64,000 nt of DNA, taken from Arthrobacter yangruifuii. GTDB lineage: Bacteria > Actinomycetota > Actinomycetes > Actinomycetales > Micrococcaceae. Of the stretch, positions 1 through 7,012 are shown one piece after another (within the stretch, counting starts at the first letter, position 1; each line of letters starts with the position of its first letter). The stretch covers positions 186,001 to 250,000 of the forward strand of contig NZ_VTFX01000001.1 of the NCBI RefSeq assembly GCF_009192775.1, in the 5' to 3' direction. Made by a program: the position numbers and the translations under genes. Below the pieces are notes generated by a model. It did no database searches. It was given only the letters and a program-made list of their open reading frames with translations, and was not told the DNA's origin.

Positions 1-207
1 GAAGTGGAGTTCGCGGACGCGGCGCCGGGTACGGTCTTCATGCAGAGCGTCCCGGGTGGCACCAACGTGGTCCCGGGAACTTCCGTGGTCCTGTCGATTG
101 CCAAGGCTCCGGCTCCGGAGCCGGCTCCCACGCCGACTCCATCGCCGTCGCCGTCGCCGTCCAGTACACCGTCCGCTACTCCTACCGCCCCCCAGGGACG
201 GCGCTGA
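1..207 (+). CDS. pknB: C-terminal end of PASTA-domain Ser/Thr protein kinase (PknB type), partial
   Basis: The reading frame is open from the first base of the window and ends at a TGA at 205-207, so only the last 68 residues are seen. They carry the end of one PASTA-like module (pattern VP-GG-x-V-PGTSVVLSIA), followed by a low-complexity tail rich in Pro, Ala, Ser and Thr. PASTA repeats are the extracellular muropeptide-sensing part of PknB/Stk1 kinases, and the Pro/Ser tail would sit in the cell wall. The kinase domain lies outside the window. The convergent trpG gene immediately downstream matches the actinobacterial pknB-trpG neighbourhood, which supports the PknB assignment over another PASTA kinase. 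Substrates of PknB in relatives include CwlM and MurJ-associated proteins, both represented in this window. Confidence 0.75.
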   Translation, partial: EVEFADAAPGTVFMQSVPGGTNVVPGTSVVLSIAKAPAPEPAPTPTPSPSPSPSSTPSATPTAPQGRR

Positions 208-228
208 CAGGACGGCGGCCTGGCGGAC

Positions 229-867
229 CTACCTGCTGATGAGCGGGCTGAGTGTGGCGGCATGGGCCGCGGCTCCCACCAGCCCGGCCGACTCGAGCCA
301 GTTTCCCAGCATCTGGTAGCCGCCCTCGGTGAGGACTGATTCCGGGTGGAACTGTACCCCGGACAGCGGCACCGCTGCGTGGCGCAGGCCCATGATAATG
401 CCGCTTGCCGTCCTCGCGGTGACCCGTAGCTCGGCAGGAATGCTGTCGGCAACGGCTGCGAGGGAATGGTACCGGGTGGCTGTCAGGGGACTGGGCAGTC
501 CCGCAAAGACATCCTCGCCGCCGTGTTCCACGAGCGAGGTCTTCCCGTGCATCAGCTCGGGTGCGTGCGTGACCGTACCGCCGTAAGCCTCTGCCAGCGC
601 CTGGTGGCCCAGGCAGATGCCCAGCATGGGAGTGGCGGAGGATCCGCACCAGCGGATCAGGTCCACCGATACCCCCGCCTCCTCCGGCGTTCCCGGCCCC
701 GGAGACACCAGCACACCGTCATGGCGGGCAGCCAGTTCCACGGCATCCGCCACGCTCAGGTCATCATTGCGGATGACGGTGGTCTGCGCGCCGAGTTCCT
801 GAAGGTAGCCCACCAGTGTGTAGACAAAACTGTCGTAGTTATCGACCACCAGGATCCGGGTGCTCAT
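229..867 (-). CDS. trpG: Aminodeoxychorismate/anthranilate synthase component II (glutamine amidotransferase)
   Basis: This is a 212-residue class I glutamine amidotransferase. It would hydrolyse glutamine and pass ammonia to a chorismate-binding partner (PabB or TrpE) for folate or tryptophan synthesis. The N terminus has the typical ILVVDNYDSFVY start. The nucleophile Cys lies in GICLGHQAL, and the His-Glu pair is in GVQFHPES near the C terminus, so the triad is complete. The ATG at 867 begins the family-typical N terminus; the longer upstream frame to 942 adds residues the family lacks. No trp genes are nearby, so a PabA role is as likely as TrpG. The symbol follows the naming used at this locus in mycobacteria. 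It converges with the kinase gene, leaving 21 bases between stops. Confidence 0.9.
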   Translation of the reverse strand: MSTRILVVDNYDSFVYTLVGYLQELGAQTTVIRNDDLSVADAVELAARHDGVLVSPGPGTPEEAGVSVDLIRWCGSSATPMLGICLGHQALAEAYGGTVTHAPELMHGKTSLVEHGGEDVFAGLPSPLTATRYHSLAAVADSIPAELRVTARTASGIIMGLRHAAVPLSGVQFHPESVLTEGGYQMLGNWLESAGLVGAAAHAATLSPLISR

Positions 868-871
868 GGTG

Positions 872-1042
872 CTAGGAACCGCCAATCGTTGAATCCGTGA
901 AAGAAGGAAGGAAGCTGCTCTCGGCAATCCAGGGGAAAACATACTCCATCAGGGCCAGCACTGCCGCGGCGATCAACACCGCGGAGAGAAGGACCCGGAC
1001 CCACAACGGACCGGGAAGGTGCCGGAACAACCATCCGTACAT
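872..1042 (-). CDS. Small single-pass membrane protein downstream of sortase
   Basis: This is a 56-residue protein with one hydrophobic segment at about residues 11-33 (WVRVLLSAVLIAAAVLALM), followed by a short acidic-aromatic tail that ends in a Ser/Gly-rich stretch. The ATG at 1042 lies one base after the sortase stop and is preceded by a GGAGG-type ribosome site inside the sortase 3' end, so the two genes are translationally coupled. A longer frame starting at 1072 would overlap the sortase and is less likely. It is followed four bases later by trpG. I do not recognise a named family. Small membrane proteins at this position are frequent in actinobacteria, and a role with the sortase is inference from context only. 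Confidence 0.7.
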   Translation of the reverse strand: MYGWLFRHLPGPLWVRVLLSAVLIAAAVLALMEYVFPWIAESSFLPSFTDSTIGGS

Positions 1043-1043
1043 T

Positions 1044-1844
1044 TTAGCGACCTCCGGAGGCATTGGCGGCAACGGCGGCGGCGATTGCCGGCGGCGGTCC
1101 TGCGTTCAAGGGCTGCCATGAATCCATCACGGCATAGGCAATAATGCGTTCCGCAGAGCCGAAGCGCGGGTTGCAGCTGGTGAGGGTGAGGAACCGTTCG
1201 CTCGGAACAGCTGCGGGTTCAGTGGGGACGGCTGCGAGTACGTCCACCCGGTCCGGCATCACTATCTGGGTGTTGCGGTAAACGTAGTCGTAGTAGCCGT
1301 CCGCAGTCTGCACATAGATATGGTCTCCCGGAACCAGGGTGTGGATGGGATCCAGTGCCTTGCCGTGGGTCTGCCGGTGACCCGCGACGGCGAAGTTCCC
1401 CACAGCTCCGGGCATTGCCGTGGCGGGGTAGTGCCCGAGGCCAAGCCTGTCCAGCACGGCGGTGCCCACACCGGTGGTCACGGGAGCCGAATAATCCGCG
1501 CCGAACCGGGGAATGTAAACAACGCCGAAGGTCTCCCCCTCCCGGTCTGAGGGCGGCAGCACCACCGGGTCCCCGTAATCCTGCGGTGCGGACGCCGGCT
1601 CCGGCGGATCCGTGGGGAGGTCAAAGTCATCGAACAGCGTATGAATGGCTTCCTGCTGTGCCTGGTTCGACTCGAGGTTGGTCCACCAGAGCTGCCAGGC
1701 AACGAACAGGGCCAGGACAAGCCCCAGCGTAATCAGAAGCTCACCTGCCACCTGGATAGCCATCCGGCCTTTTCCACCTGAGCGGCGGGAAGGGGCACGG
1801 CGTCCGGGGCGGTGCTGCGCGGTGGTCTCGACTGGTTCAGGCAA
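1044..1844 (-). CDS. srtE: Class E sortase
   Basis: This membrane-anchored transpeptidase attaches secreted proteins with an LAxTG-like signal to the cell wall. The 266-residue protein has a basic cytoplasmic N terminus, one membrane segment around residues 33-53, and a sortase barrel. The catalytic His is at about 156 (VAGHRQTH), Cys at about 224 (TLTSCNP) and Arg at about 233 (SAERII), so all three active residues are present. I chose the TTG at 1844 because a clear AAGGAGA lies 5-11 bases upstream of it. The GTG at 1865 is in frame but has no ribosome site. The upstream neighbour is crgA, divergent, as in other actinobacteria. The stop codon overlaps the ribosome-binding context of the following small membrane gene. 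Confidence 0.88.
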   Translation of the reverse strand: MPEPVETTAQHRPGRRAPSRRSGGKGRMAIQVAGELLITLGLVLALFVAWQLWWTNLESNQAQQEAIHTLFDDFDLPTDPPEPASAPQDYGDPVVLPPSDREGETFGVVYIPRFGADYSAPVTTGVGTAVLDRLGLGHYPATAMPGAVGNFAVAGHRQTHGKALDPIHTLVPGDHIYVQTADGYYDYVYRNTQIVMPDRVDVLAAVPTEPAAVPSERFLTLTSCNPRFGSAERIIAYAVMDSWQPLNAGPPPAIAAAVAANASGGR

Positions 1845-2047
1845 CGCTCTCCTTGTGACAGGCACCGTTTTTTAACGGCCTAGGCGACCGGCGACAGCTC
1901 GGCCGGGGAATTCGCTAGGATAATCAGAACAGGGATGACCCTAACAGGTCTGCGGGGTGAAGGAGACTTCTCTCGCGGGCTGTCGTTGTCCCAGACCATG
2001 ACTACCACCCGCCGGCGCCCGCAGAGCCGGTTCCGCTAGGAGGATCC

Positions 2048-2299
2048 GTGCCTGAGTCCAAATCCCGCAAGAAGGCGTCCCGCCCTGCCACCCCGTCCAG
2101 GAAGGCGTCGGCACCCACAGAGAACCCCGTCTGGTACAAGCCGGTCATGTTCGGGTTGATGATTATTGGCCTGCTGTGGATTATCACGTACTACATCACC
2201 CAGGGCCTGTACCCGGTGCCGGCTTTCGGTGCCAGCAACATCCTGGTGGGCTTCGGCATCGCGATTGTGGGATTCCTGATGACCACGCGCTGGCGCTGA
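2048..2299 (+). CDS. crgA: Cell division protein CrgA
   Basis: This 83-residue inner-membrane protein belongs to the CrgA family, which in mycobacteria and streptomycetes helps assemble the divisome and interacts with FtsZ, FtsQ and penicillin-binding proteins. It starts at GTG 2048 just after AGGAGGATCC. The N terminus is Lys/Ser-rich (MPESKSRKK), then NPVWYKPVM leads into the first membrane segment (residues 38-56). A short external loop follows and then a second segment (63-79) ends in TTRWR. Two transmembrane helices and this length are exactly the family norm. It is divergent from sortase E and followed by a strong terminator at 2319-2356. Confidence 0.95.
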   Translation: MPESKSRKKASRPATPSRKASAPTENPVWYKPVMFGLMIIGLLWIITYYITQGLYPVPAFGASNILVGFGIAIVGFLMTTRWR

Positions 2300-2318
2300 C
2301 CGCCGGCGTTCCCAGCTT

Positions 2319-2356
2319 GGCTTCCCCGTACCGTTCGGCATGGGGAAGCCTTTTTT
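2319..2356 (+). terminator. Rho-independent terminator after crgA
   Basis: GGCTTCCCC (2319-2327) pairs with GGGGAAGCC (2342-2350) around a 14-base loop and is followed directly by TTTTTT, a canonical intrinsic terminator for the plus strand. Confidence 0.9.
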
Positions 2357-2390
2357 GTGTCCGGGCGGCCGCTGTCCCCGGTTTTTCCTG

Positions 2391-2608
2391 TTGTTCACAG
2401 GTTGTGCACGGAGTTATCCACAGGTGTGGGTAACTCTGTGGGTTACTGAGAGAACTTCCTTGCAAATAAAGGGATGCAGGTTATCCACACCTGTGGAATT
2501 ACATGTGTGTAACTCTTCCCAGCCTCTGGATAACCCTGTGGATCGGGCCTCGGATCCGTAAATTACATCGATGTAGGTTATTAACACTGTGGGTATCCCT
2601 GTGGATAA
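2391..2608. promoter_or_regulatory. DnaA-box cluster in the crgA-rhomboid intergenic region
   Basis: Between the crgA terminator and the rhomboid terminator there is no gene. Instead there is a dense set of DnaA-box-like 9-mers on both strands. Perfect TTATCCACA occurs at 2414-2422 and 2481-2489, and its complement TGTGGATAA at 2600-2608. Close variants are TTGTTCACA (2391), TTGTGCACG (2402), TGTGGGTAA (2425), TGTGGGTTA (2437), TGTGTGTAA (2504), TCTGGATAA (2525), TGTGGATCG (2537) and TGTGGGTAT (2588). About eleven boxes in 220 bases rival the oriC region itself, 13.5 kb away. The spacer also holds AT-rich patches around 2461-2470 and 2560-2583. DnaA binding is inferred from the motif; function could be DnaA titration, reactivation or transcription control. 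Confidence 0.75.
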
Positions 2609-2635
2609 CTTTGTGGGGCTGGAGACGGTGTTAAC

Positions 2636-2673
2636 GTACTGTGCCCGCCGTCGGGAAACGGCGGGCACAGTAC
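2636..2673 (-). terminator. Hairpin terminator after the rhomboid gene
   Basis: A 16-bp perfect stem (2636-2651 with 2658-2673) with a 6-base loop lies just past the rhomboid stop. On the minus strand it is not followed by a long U-run, so its strength as a terminator is uncertain. Confidence 0.6.
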
Positions 2674-2687
2674 GCGGTGGGGGCCGG

Positions 2688-3548
2688 CTACCCCGGGATG
2701 ATCCGTACGGGGGCCTGCCACAGCACAGCCGCCGCGATCAGCAGCAGCGCTATTCCCGCCAGCCCGGCGAACTGGATGGCAGTGCGGTGCTTCCCCCTCG
2801 GGGTATACGCAAGAATGGCGGCACACGCCGCGCCGGCCAGCAAACCGCCCACATGGGCCTGCCAGGCGATCCCCGGCACGACAAATCCGAGCACCAGGTT
2901 CGCCGCCACCAGGATAAGGAGTGACCGCAGCTCTCCACGCCGCTGCCGGATCACCACGAACAGGGCACCGAAGAGGCCGAAGACAGCACCTGAGGCACCC
3001 ACCACGGCGGTGACGGGATCTGCGAGGTACAGAACGCCCACGGAGCCGCCCAGTGCGGAGATCAGATAGAGCAGCGCAAAGCGGGTGCGGCCGAACAGCG
3101 GTTCCAGGCTGCTGCCCAGGAACCACAGGGCATAGAGGTTGAAGGCAATGTGAAGGGGACTGCCCTGGGAATGCAGGAAGGCAGCGGTGAGCATCCGCCA
3201 GGGTTGGGAGTCCGTCAGCACGGGGGCGTAGAAGAAGGTGCGCGTGAATTCCGGCACCAGCAGCTGAAGAATGTAGGCCACAGCGCAGACGGCCATGATG
3301 GTGATGGTTACCACCGGCTTGCCACCGGGATCTACGCGGCCTCCGAACGAGGTGCGGTAGGCGGGCTGGGCCTTTCGCTGCTGGTTGAAGCAATCCACAC
3401 ACTGCACACCTACGGCGGCGTTCTGCTGGCACTCAGGGCAGGCCGGGCGCCCGCAGCGCTGGCAGCGGATATAGCTGACCCGGTCCGGATGGCGCGGACA
3501 CACGGGCACCTGCGACGCCGGCTCCTGGGCCGGCACACCATATGACAT
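2688..3548 (-). CDS. Rhomboid-family intramembrane serine protease with N-terminal B-box-like zinc finger
   Basis: The 286-residue protein begins with a Cys/His-rich zinc-binding module (residues 17-53, CPRHP, CQRCG, CPEC, CVDC). Six or seven transmembrane helices follow. The rhomboid catalytic Ser is at about 186 in GASGAVFG and the His at about 232 in AHVGGLLAG, with the oxyanion-type HIAFN at 133-137, so it should be an active protease cleaving membrane proteins within the bilayer. This domain order is usual for actinobacterial rhomboids encoded between crgA and the cyclophilin gene. The start at ATG 3548 gives the intact zinc finger. Substrates are unknown. Confidence 0.92.
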   Translation of the reverse strand: MSYGVPAQEPASQVPVCPRHPDRVSYIRCQRCGRPACPECQQNAAVGVQCVDCFNQQRKAQPAYRTSFGGRVDPGGKPVVTITIMAVCAVAYILQLLVPEFTRTFFYAPVLTDSQPWRMLTAAFLHSQGSPLHIAFNLYALWFLGSSLEPLFGRTRFALLYLISALGGSVGVLYLADPVTAVVGASGAVFGLFGALFVVIRQRRGELRSLLILVAANLVLGFVVPGIAWQAHVGGLLAGAACAAILAYTPRGKHRTAIQFAGLAGIALLLIAAAVLWQAPVRIIPG

Positions 3549-3570
3549 TGCTGGAACTCCCGGATTGAAG

Positions 3571-3601
3571 AAAGGCCCCGGCCGGAGAGTCCGGCCGGGG
3601 C
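3571..3601 (-). terminator. Rho-independent terminator after the cyclophilin gene
   Basis: A 12-bp GC stem (3575-3586 with 3590-3601) with a 3-base loop is followed on the minus strand by a CTTTCTT tract, just past the cyclophilin stop and before the rhomboid start. Confidence 0.85.
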
Positions 3602-3614
3602 ACCTTCGAACAGA

Positions 3615-4157
3615 TTAAAGCTGTTCGACGGTAATGCTGTTGATGACCACGTCTTCGGTCGGCTTGTCGCGTCCGTCGGTGGAAACAGCGTTGAGCTGAT
3701 CTACCAGTGCACGCGATTCCTCGTCGGCAACCTCACCGAAGATGGTGTGCTTGCCCTGCAGCCACGTGGTGGGTACGGAGGTGATGAAGAACTGCGAGCC
3801 GTTCGTGCCCCGGCCCATCTGCACGCCCGCATTGGCCATGGCCAGCTTGTACGGAGCGGAGAAATCAAGATCAGGGTTGATCTCGTCGTCGAACTGGTAG
3901 CCCGGTCCACCGGTGCCGCGGCCCAGGGGATCGCCGCCCTGAATCATGAAGTCCTTGATGATGCGGTGGAAGATCGTTCCGTCGTAGAGCGGGCGGCTGG
4001 TCTTTTCGCCCGTCGCCGGATCGGTCCACTCGATCTCGCCGGTCGCCAGGCCCACGAAGTTCTTTACCGTCTTGGGGGCGTGATTTCCGAAGAGGTTGAC
4101 ACGGATGTCGCCCAGGGAAGTGTGGATGGTTGCTTTTGCTGTAGGAATAGCAGTCAT
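3615..4157 (-). CDS. ppiA: Cyclophilin-type peptidyl-prolyl cis-trans isomerase
   Basis: This 180-residue protein catalyses cis-trans isomerisation of peptidyl-proline bonds to help folding. Cyclophilin motifs are clear: FHRIIKDFMIQGGDP holds the catalytic Arg and the substrate-contact Phe, Met and Gln, and MGRGTNGSQFFI and LQGKHTIFGEV follow. No signal peptide is seen, so it is cytoplasmic. The ATG at 4157 begins MTAIPTAKATIHTSLG, matching the family N terminus. No good ribosome site precedes it, which may mean leaderless or weak initiation; the longer frame to 4268 is not family-like. It lies between the rhomboid and a divergent repeat protein, as at the equivalent mycobacterial locus. Confidence 0.95.
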   Translation of the reverse strand: MTAIPTAKATIHTSLGDIRVNLFGNHAPKTVKNFVGLATGEIEWTDPATGEKTSRPLYDGTIFHRIIKDFMIQGGDPLGRGTGGPGYQFDDEINPDLDFSAPYKLAMANAGVQMGRGTNGSQFFITSVPTTWLQGKHTIFGEVADEESRALVDQLNAVSTDGRDKPTEDVVINSITVEQL

Positions 4158-4309
4158 AAGGACATTGTTCCACGGCACTCCAGCCTGCGGGCGGAAACGG
4201 CATTGTTCAGCGCACAGTGAAAACCGCGCCCGGCCAGGGCCCCTAATAGCAGAGACCAGCCGGAACACGTAGGCTAAGGCTGAAACGACAACTATCCCGG
4301 GAGGTAGTT

Positions 4310-5356
4310 TTGAAGAAGGACCGCATCACCCATGATCTCGAAGCCAACGTCGCAGCAGGCATCGTAACTGCCCGCGACTGGGCATCACCCAAGGTCGAAG
4401 CAGCCAGGGACTGGGCCGTTCCGCGCATCGAAAAGGGGATCGAGACCGCATCTCCGAAGATCCAGGACGGCATCAAGCGTGCAGCCGACGAAATTGCCCA
4501 GGGCGTAGCGACCGTGACGCCCCGCATCCAGGGCGGCCTCGAGAAGGTTGGGCCACGCATCAGCCACGCTGTGGATGAAGCCGCTCCCCGGATCCAGGGC
4601 ACCCTGGACCGTGCAACCCCGGCGCTGAACACTGCCAAGGACCGGGTTGTGGACGACTACATTCCCGCACTCTCCACCCGCATCGGCGTCGCAGCAGACA
4701 ACGTTTCGCGCAGCCTGACGGCGGCCAACGTGCCCGTGCAGACGGCTGTAGCCAAGGTCACCGGCAACAAGAAGGCGCTGAAGCGTGCACAGAAGGCTGC
4801 TGCACAGGCTGCCAAGGAAGCACGCAAGAGCCAGAAGCGCGGCAGCAAGGGTTGGCTGGTCTTCGGCATCATCGCTGCTGCACTCACGGCCGGGGTAGCG
4901 GCCTGGCGCGCTTCCCGTCCTGTCGAGGATCCGTGGAAGACTCCGGCACCGGCTCCCAAGCCCGCCTCCGCCACCACGTCGGCTCCGAAGCCCGCCGCGG
5001 CCACGACCCCTGCTGCCAAGCCGGCAGCCGCAGAGACCCCGGCCTCCAAGGCCGCGGCTACGGCCCCGGCCAGCGCGGGTACGTCCGCAGCGGCTAAGCC
5101 CGCCGAGGCGGCCAAGCCGAAGGTCGAGACCAAGACGGCGGCAAAGCCTGCTGCAAAGGCCACGGAGGCTTCCACGCCTGCTGCAGCCGACACTGCGGAG
5201 ACCGTTGCCAGCATCAAGGAGGCCGCTGAGCGCGCTGCCGCCCGTTCCGGCGAGAAGGATTCCGACGCCGGGAAGCACAGCAAGGGAACCGCCGGCAATG
5301 CCAAGGGAGCTGCAAAGCCCTCCGGCGCCCACTCCGAGAACAACACCGGCAAGTAG
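4310..5356 (+). CDS. Membrane-anchored protein with eight tandem 11-residue repeats
   Basis: This 348-residue protein has no function I recognise. It starts at TTG 4310, six bases after a strong GGGAGG. Residues 25-112 form eight head-to-tail 11-mers of the pattern x-x-Pro-Arg/Lys-Ile-x-x-x-hydrophobic-x-x (ASPKVEAARDW, AVPRIEKGIET, ASPKIQDGIKR and so on). That periodicity is like the amphipathic hendecad repeats of apolipoproteins and LEA or synuclein proteins. A Lys/Ala-rich helix (about 145-178) precedes one membrane segment (about 181-200). The rest is a Pro/Ala/Lys/Thr-rich tail beginning PVEDPWKTP. Positive charge before the helix suggests the repeats are inside and the tail outside. 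Such a repeat could lie on the membrane surface. It is a single transcription unit closed by the terminator at 5427-5461. Confidence 0.85.
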   Translation: MKKDRITHDLEANVAAGIVTARDWASPKVEAARDWAVPRIEKGIETASPKIQDGIKRAADEIAQGVATVTPRIQGGLEKVGPRISHAVDEAAPRIQGTLDRATPALNTAKDRVVDDYIPALSTRIGVAADNVSRSLTAANVPVQTAVAKVTGNKKALKRAQKAAAQAAKEARKSQKRGSKGWLVFGIIAAALTAGVAAWRASRPVEDPWKTPAPAPKPASATTSAPKPAAATTPAAKPAAAETPASKAAATAPASAGTSAAAKPAEAAKPKVETKTAAKPAAKATEASTPAAADTAETVASIKEAAERAAARSGEKDSDAGKHSKGTAGNAKGAAKPSGAHSENNTGK

Positions 5357-5426
5357 CAACACCGGGAACCAGCATTCCCCGTTCCGTCATCGGCTCCTAG
5401 GCCGGTGCAGGAGCGAGTTGCAAAGC

Positions 5427-5461
5427 AAAGAAGGGCCCCGCCACCGGCGGGGCCCTTCTTT
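5427..5461. terminator. Bidirectional terminator between convergent genes
   Basis: A 16-bp perfect stem (5427-5442 with 5446-5461) flanked by AAAG and CTTT runs can act in both directions. It separates the repeat protein from the convergent EamA transporter. Confidence 0.9.
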
Positions 5462-5477
5462 GCTGCCTGGGCGGCTG

Positions 5478-6398
5478 CTACAGGCCGTCTCCGCCCAGTG
5501 CAGGAGGAGCAGGCGGCACCGGCACCTCCGGCTCCTCATCGGACTGCCGGCGTACCTGACCCGCAATGACCACGGCGAGTCCCGCCAGAATCAGTGCCAG
5601 GCCGGCATAGGTCCCGGCCGGAAGCTGCTCGTGGAGGAAGACGGCCGCCAAAATGGCCGCACCCGGGATCTCCAGCAGAATGATCATGGAGACCAGCAGC
5701 GGACTCATCACTGCCAGTAGATGGTTGAACACCGTGTGGCCCAGGATCTGCGCCACGATGGTCACCGCAAGGATTCCCAGCCATGCCGCCGGCGGAAAAC
5801 CCGTAATCGGCTGCCGGAAGGCGGCACAGAGGCCAAGGAGCAGGACGGCGCAGGCGCCGTAGCAGAGGGACGTGTAGGCGCCGGTGGACATGGATTCGCG
5901 CGCCTTCCCTCCCGCGATGGTGTAAACGCCGGCCAGGGCGCCGCCGGCCACTGCCAGCACGTCGCCAAGAAGGGCTTCCCTGGACAGGCCGAGATCGAAC
6001 CCGGAGATGACCACGACGCCGGCAAACGCGGCTGCAAGGCCGGCCAGGACCACTGGAGGGACCCGGATGCCCCGCAGCACGTTGAACAGGGCTATCCAGC
6101 CCGCCTGGAGACATACCAGTGCCGTGGCCGCGGCAACCGAAGTCAGCTGCAGGGCCGTGATGAAGCAGGCAAAATGCAGGGCCAGCGCCACCGCGGCGAC
6201 AGCAGTCCACTGATAGTCCCGTGCGCGCAGCTGACCGAAGTCCCTGCGGCGCCGCAGCACGGCCGGACCGCCCATCAGGACGGCGCCCAGGGCGTTGCGC
6301 CAGAAGGCTATGGCGAGGGCCGGAGCGGCAGTAGCCGCCATGATGGGACCGGAGGCGGAGACGCCCAGCACGCCTACCGCGGCGAGGAAAAGATTCAC
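5478..6398 (-). CDS. EamA/DMT-family transporter
   Basis: The 306-residue integral membrane protein has ten predicted hydrophobic segments in two halves, each with the EamA pattern (for example FWRNALGAVL near the N terminus and MSPLLVSMIILLEIPGAA in the second half). EamA/DMT proteins export amino acids, nucleobases or other metabolites; the substrate cannot be read from the sequence. The C terminus is a short acidic, Pro-rich tail. The start used is GTG 6398. No ribosome site is obvious, so a slightly later start is possible. It is isolated between a terminator and the tRNA block. Confidence 0.85.
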   Translation of the reverse strand: MNLFLAAVGVLGVSASGPIMAATAAPALAIAFWRNALGAVLMGGPAVLRRRRDFGQLRARDYQWTAVAAVALALHFACFITALQLTSVAAATALVCLQAGWIALFNVLRGIRVPPVVLAGLAAAFAGVVVISGFDLGLSREALLGDVLAVAGGALAGVYTIAGGKARESMSTGAYTSLCYGACAVLLLGLCAAFRQPITGFPPAAWLGILAVTIVAQILGHTVFNHLLAVMSPLLVSMIILLEIPGAAILAAVFLHEQLPAGTYAGLALILAGLAVVIAGQVRRQSDEEPEVPVPPAPPALGGDGL

Positions 6399-6476
6399 AG
6401 GCCAACACTAGTGCAGGGCCGGCGAGTCATCGGGCCGCTGTCACGGGAGGCAACGGGGCGGCGTCGGGCACAAAAG

Positions 6477-6512
6477 CAGAAGGTCCCCGCTCCGAAGAGC
6501 GGGGACCTTCTG
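6477..6512. terminator. Strong hairpin terminator after tRNA-Ala
   Basis: A 16-bp perfect stem (6477-6492 with 6497-6512) with a CGAA tetraloop lies just downstream of tRNA-Ala on the minus strand. Confidence 0.8.
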
Positions 6513-6521
6513 TATTTCCGG

Positions 6522-6594
6522 TGGAGGCACGGGGACTCGAACCCCGAACCCCCTGCTTGCAAAGCAGGTGCGCTACCAATTGCGCCATGCCCCC
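6522..6594 (-). tRNA. alaT: tRNA-Ala (TGC)
   Basis: The minus strand folds into a full cloverleaf. The acceptor GGGGGCA pairs with TGCCTCC (one G-T), the D-arm is GCGCAATTGGTAGCGC, and the anticodon loop TTTGCAA gives anticodon TGC. The T-arm holds GGTTCGAGTCC and the discriminator is A. CCA is not encoded. It follows tRNA-Ile and the DLW-39 gene on the same strand, as in the ileT-alaT pair downstream of gyrA in mycobacteria. Confidence 0.96.
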
Positions 6595-6660
6595 GAAAGG
6601 AGAACTTGTCCAGTATAACCTACCGTTGCCGGGGTTATCGCCAGAACCACCTTTTGGCTG

Positions 6661-6780
6661 TCAGTCGACCTTATCGGTCGAATCCTTCCAAACGGTTTTC
6701 TCAGCGGCAGCTTCCTGCCACTTTTTGTAAGCAAAAATCCCCGCAGCGGCTGCTGCCGTAGCTGCCAGCAACTTTTTCAC
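6661..6780 (-). CDS. DLW-39-type small protein (39 residues)
   Basis: A 39-codon gene lies between the two tRNAs and is too short for most gene callers. It starts at GTG 6780 with an AAGGAGAATTTCC ribosome site just upstream and ends in TGA at 6661-6663. The peptide begins MKKLLAATAAAAAG, a short hydrophobic helix, then IFAYKKWQEAAAEK and ends TVWKDSTDKVD. The length of exactly 39, the N-terminal helix, the internal YKKWQE and the Trp-Lys-Asp-(Ser/Ala)-Thr-Asp tail fit the actinobacterial DLW-39 family, whose function is unknown. Here the family's Asp-Leu-Trp is Thr-Val-Trp. A single membrane-anchored microprotein is the likely product. Confidence 0.82.
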   Translation of the reverse strand: MKKLLAATAAAAAGIFAYKKWQEAAAEKTVWKDSTDKVD

Positions 6781-6827
6781 GGAAATTCTCCTTGCCGTTG
6801 TGGTCCACCTTTATCCAAGGTGTTCCG

Positions 6828-6901
6828 TGGGCGTACCAGGACTTGAACCTGGGACCTCTTCGTTATCAGCGAAGCGCTCTAACCGCCTGAGCTATACGCC
6901 C
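6828..6901 (-). tRNA. ileT: tRNA-Ile (GAT)
   Basis: The minus strand gives a cloverleaf with acceptor GGGCGTA/TACGCCC, anticodon stem CTTCG/CGAAG and loop CTGATAA, so the anticodon is GAT. The T-arm is CCAGG-TTCAAGT-CCTGG and the discriminator is A. CCA is not encoded. Confidence 0.96.
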
Positions 6902-6967
6902 CGAACCTTTTCGGGCCGAGATAAAACTTTACCGCACCTTGGGCCCGGCGCCAAATCGAGCCCTTTT

Positions 6968-7006
6968 GCGGTTCCGCAGCCTCTCTGCGAGGTGCTGCGG
7001 AACCGC
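6968..7006. terminator. Hairpin downstream of the DUF3566 gene
   Basis: A 13-bp stem (6968-6980 with 6994-7006), flanked by TTTT and AAAA, sits between the DUF3566 stop and tRNA-Ile. The tract order favours termination less than a classic hairpin plus U-run on the minus strand. Confidence 0.5.
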
Positions 7007-7012
7007 CAAAAA

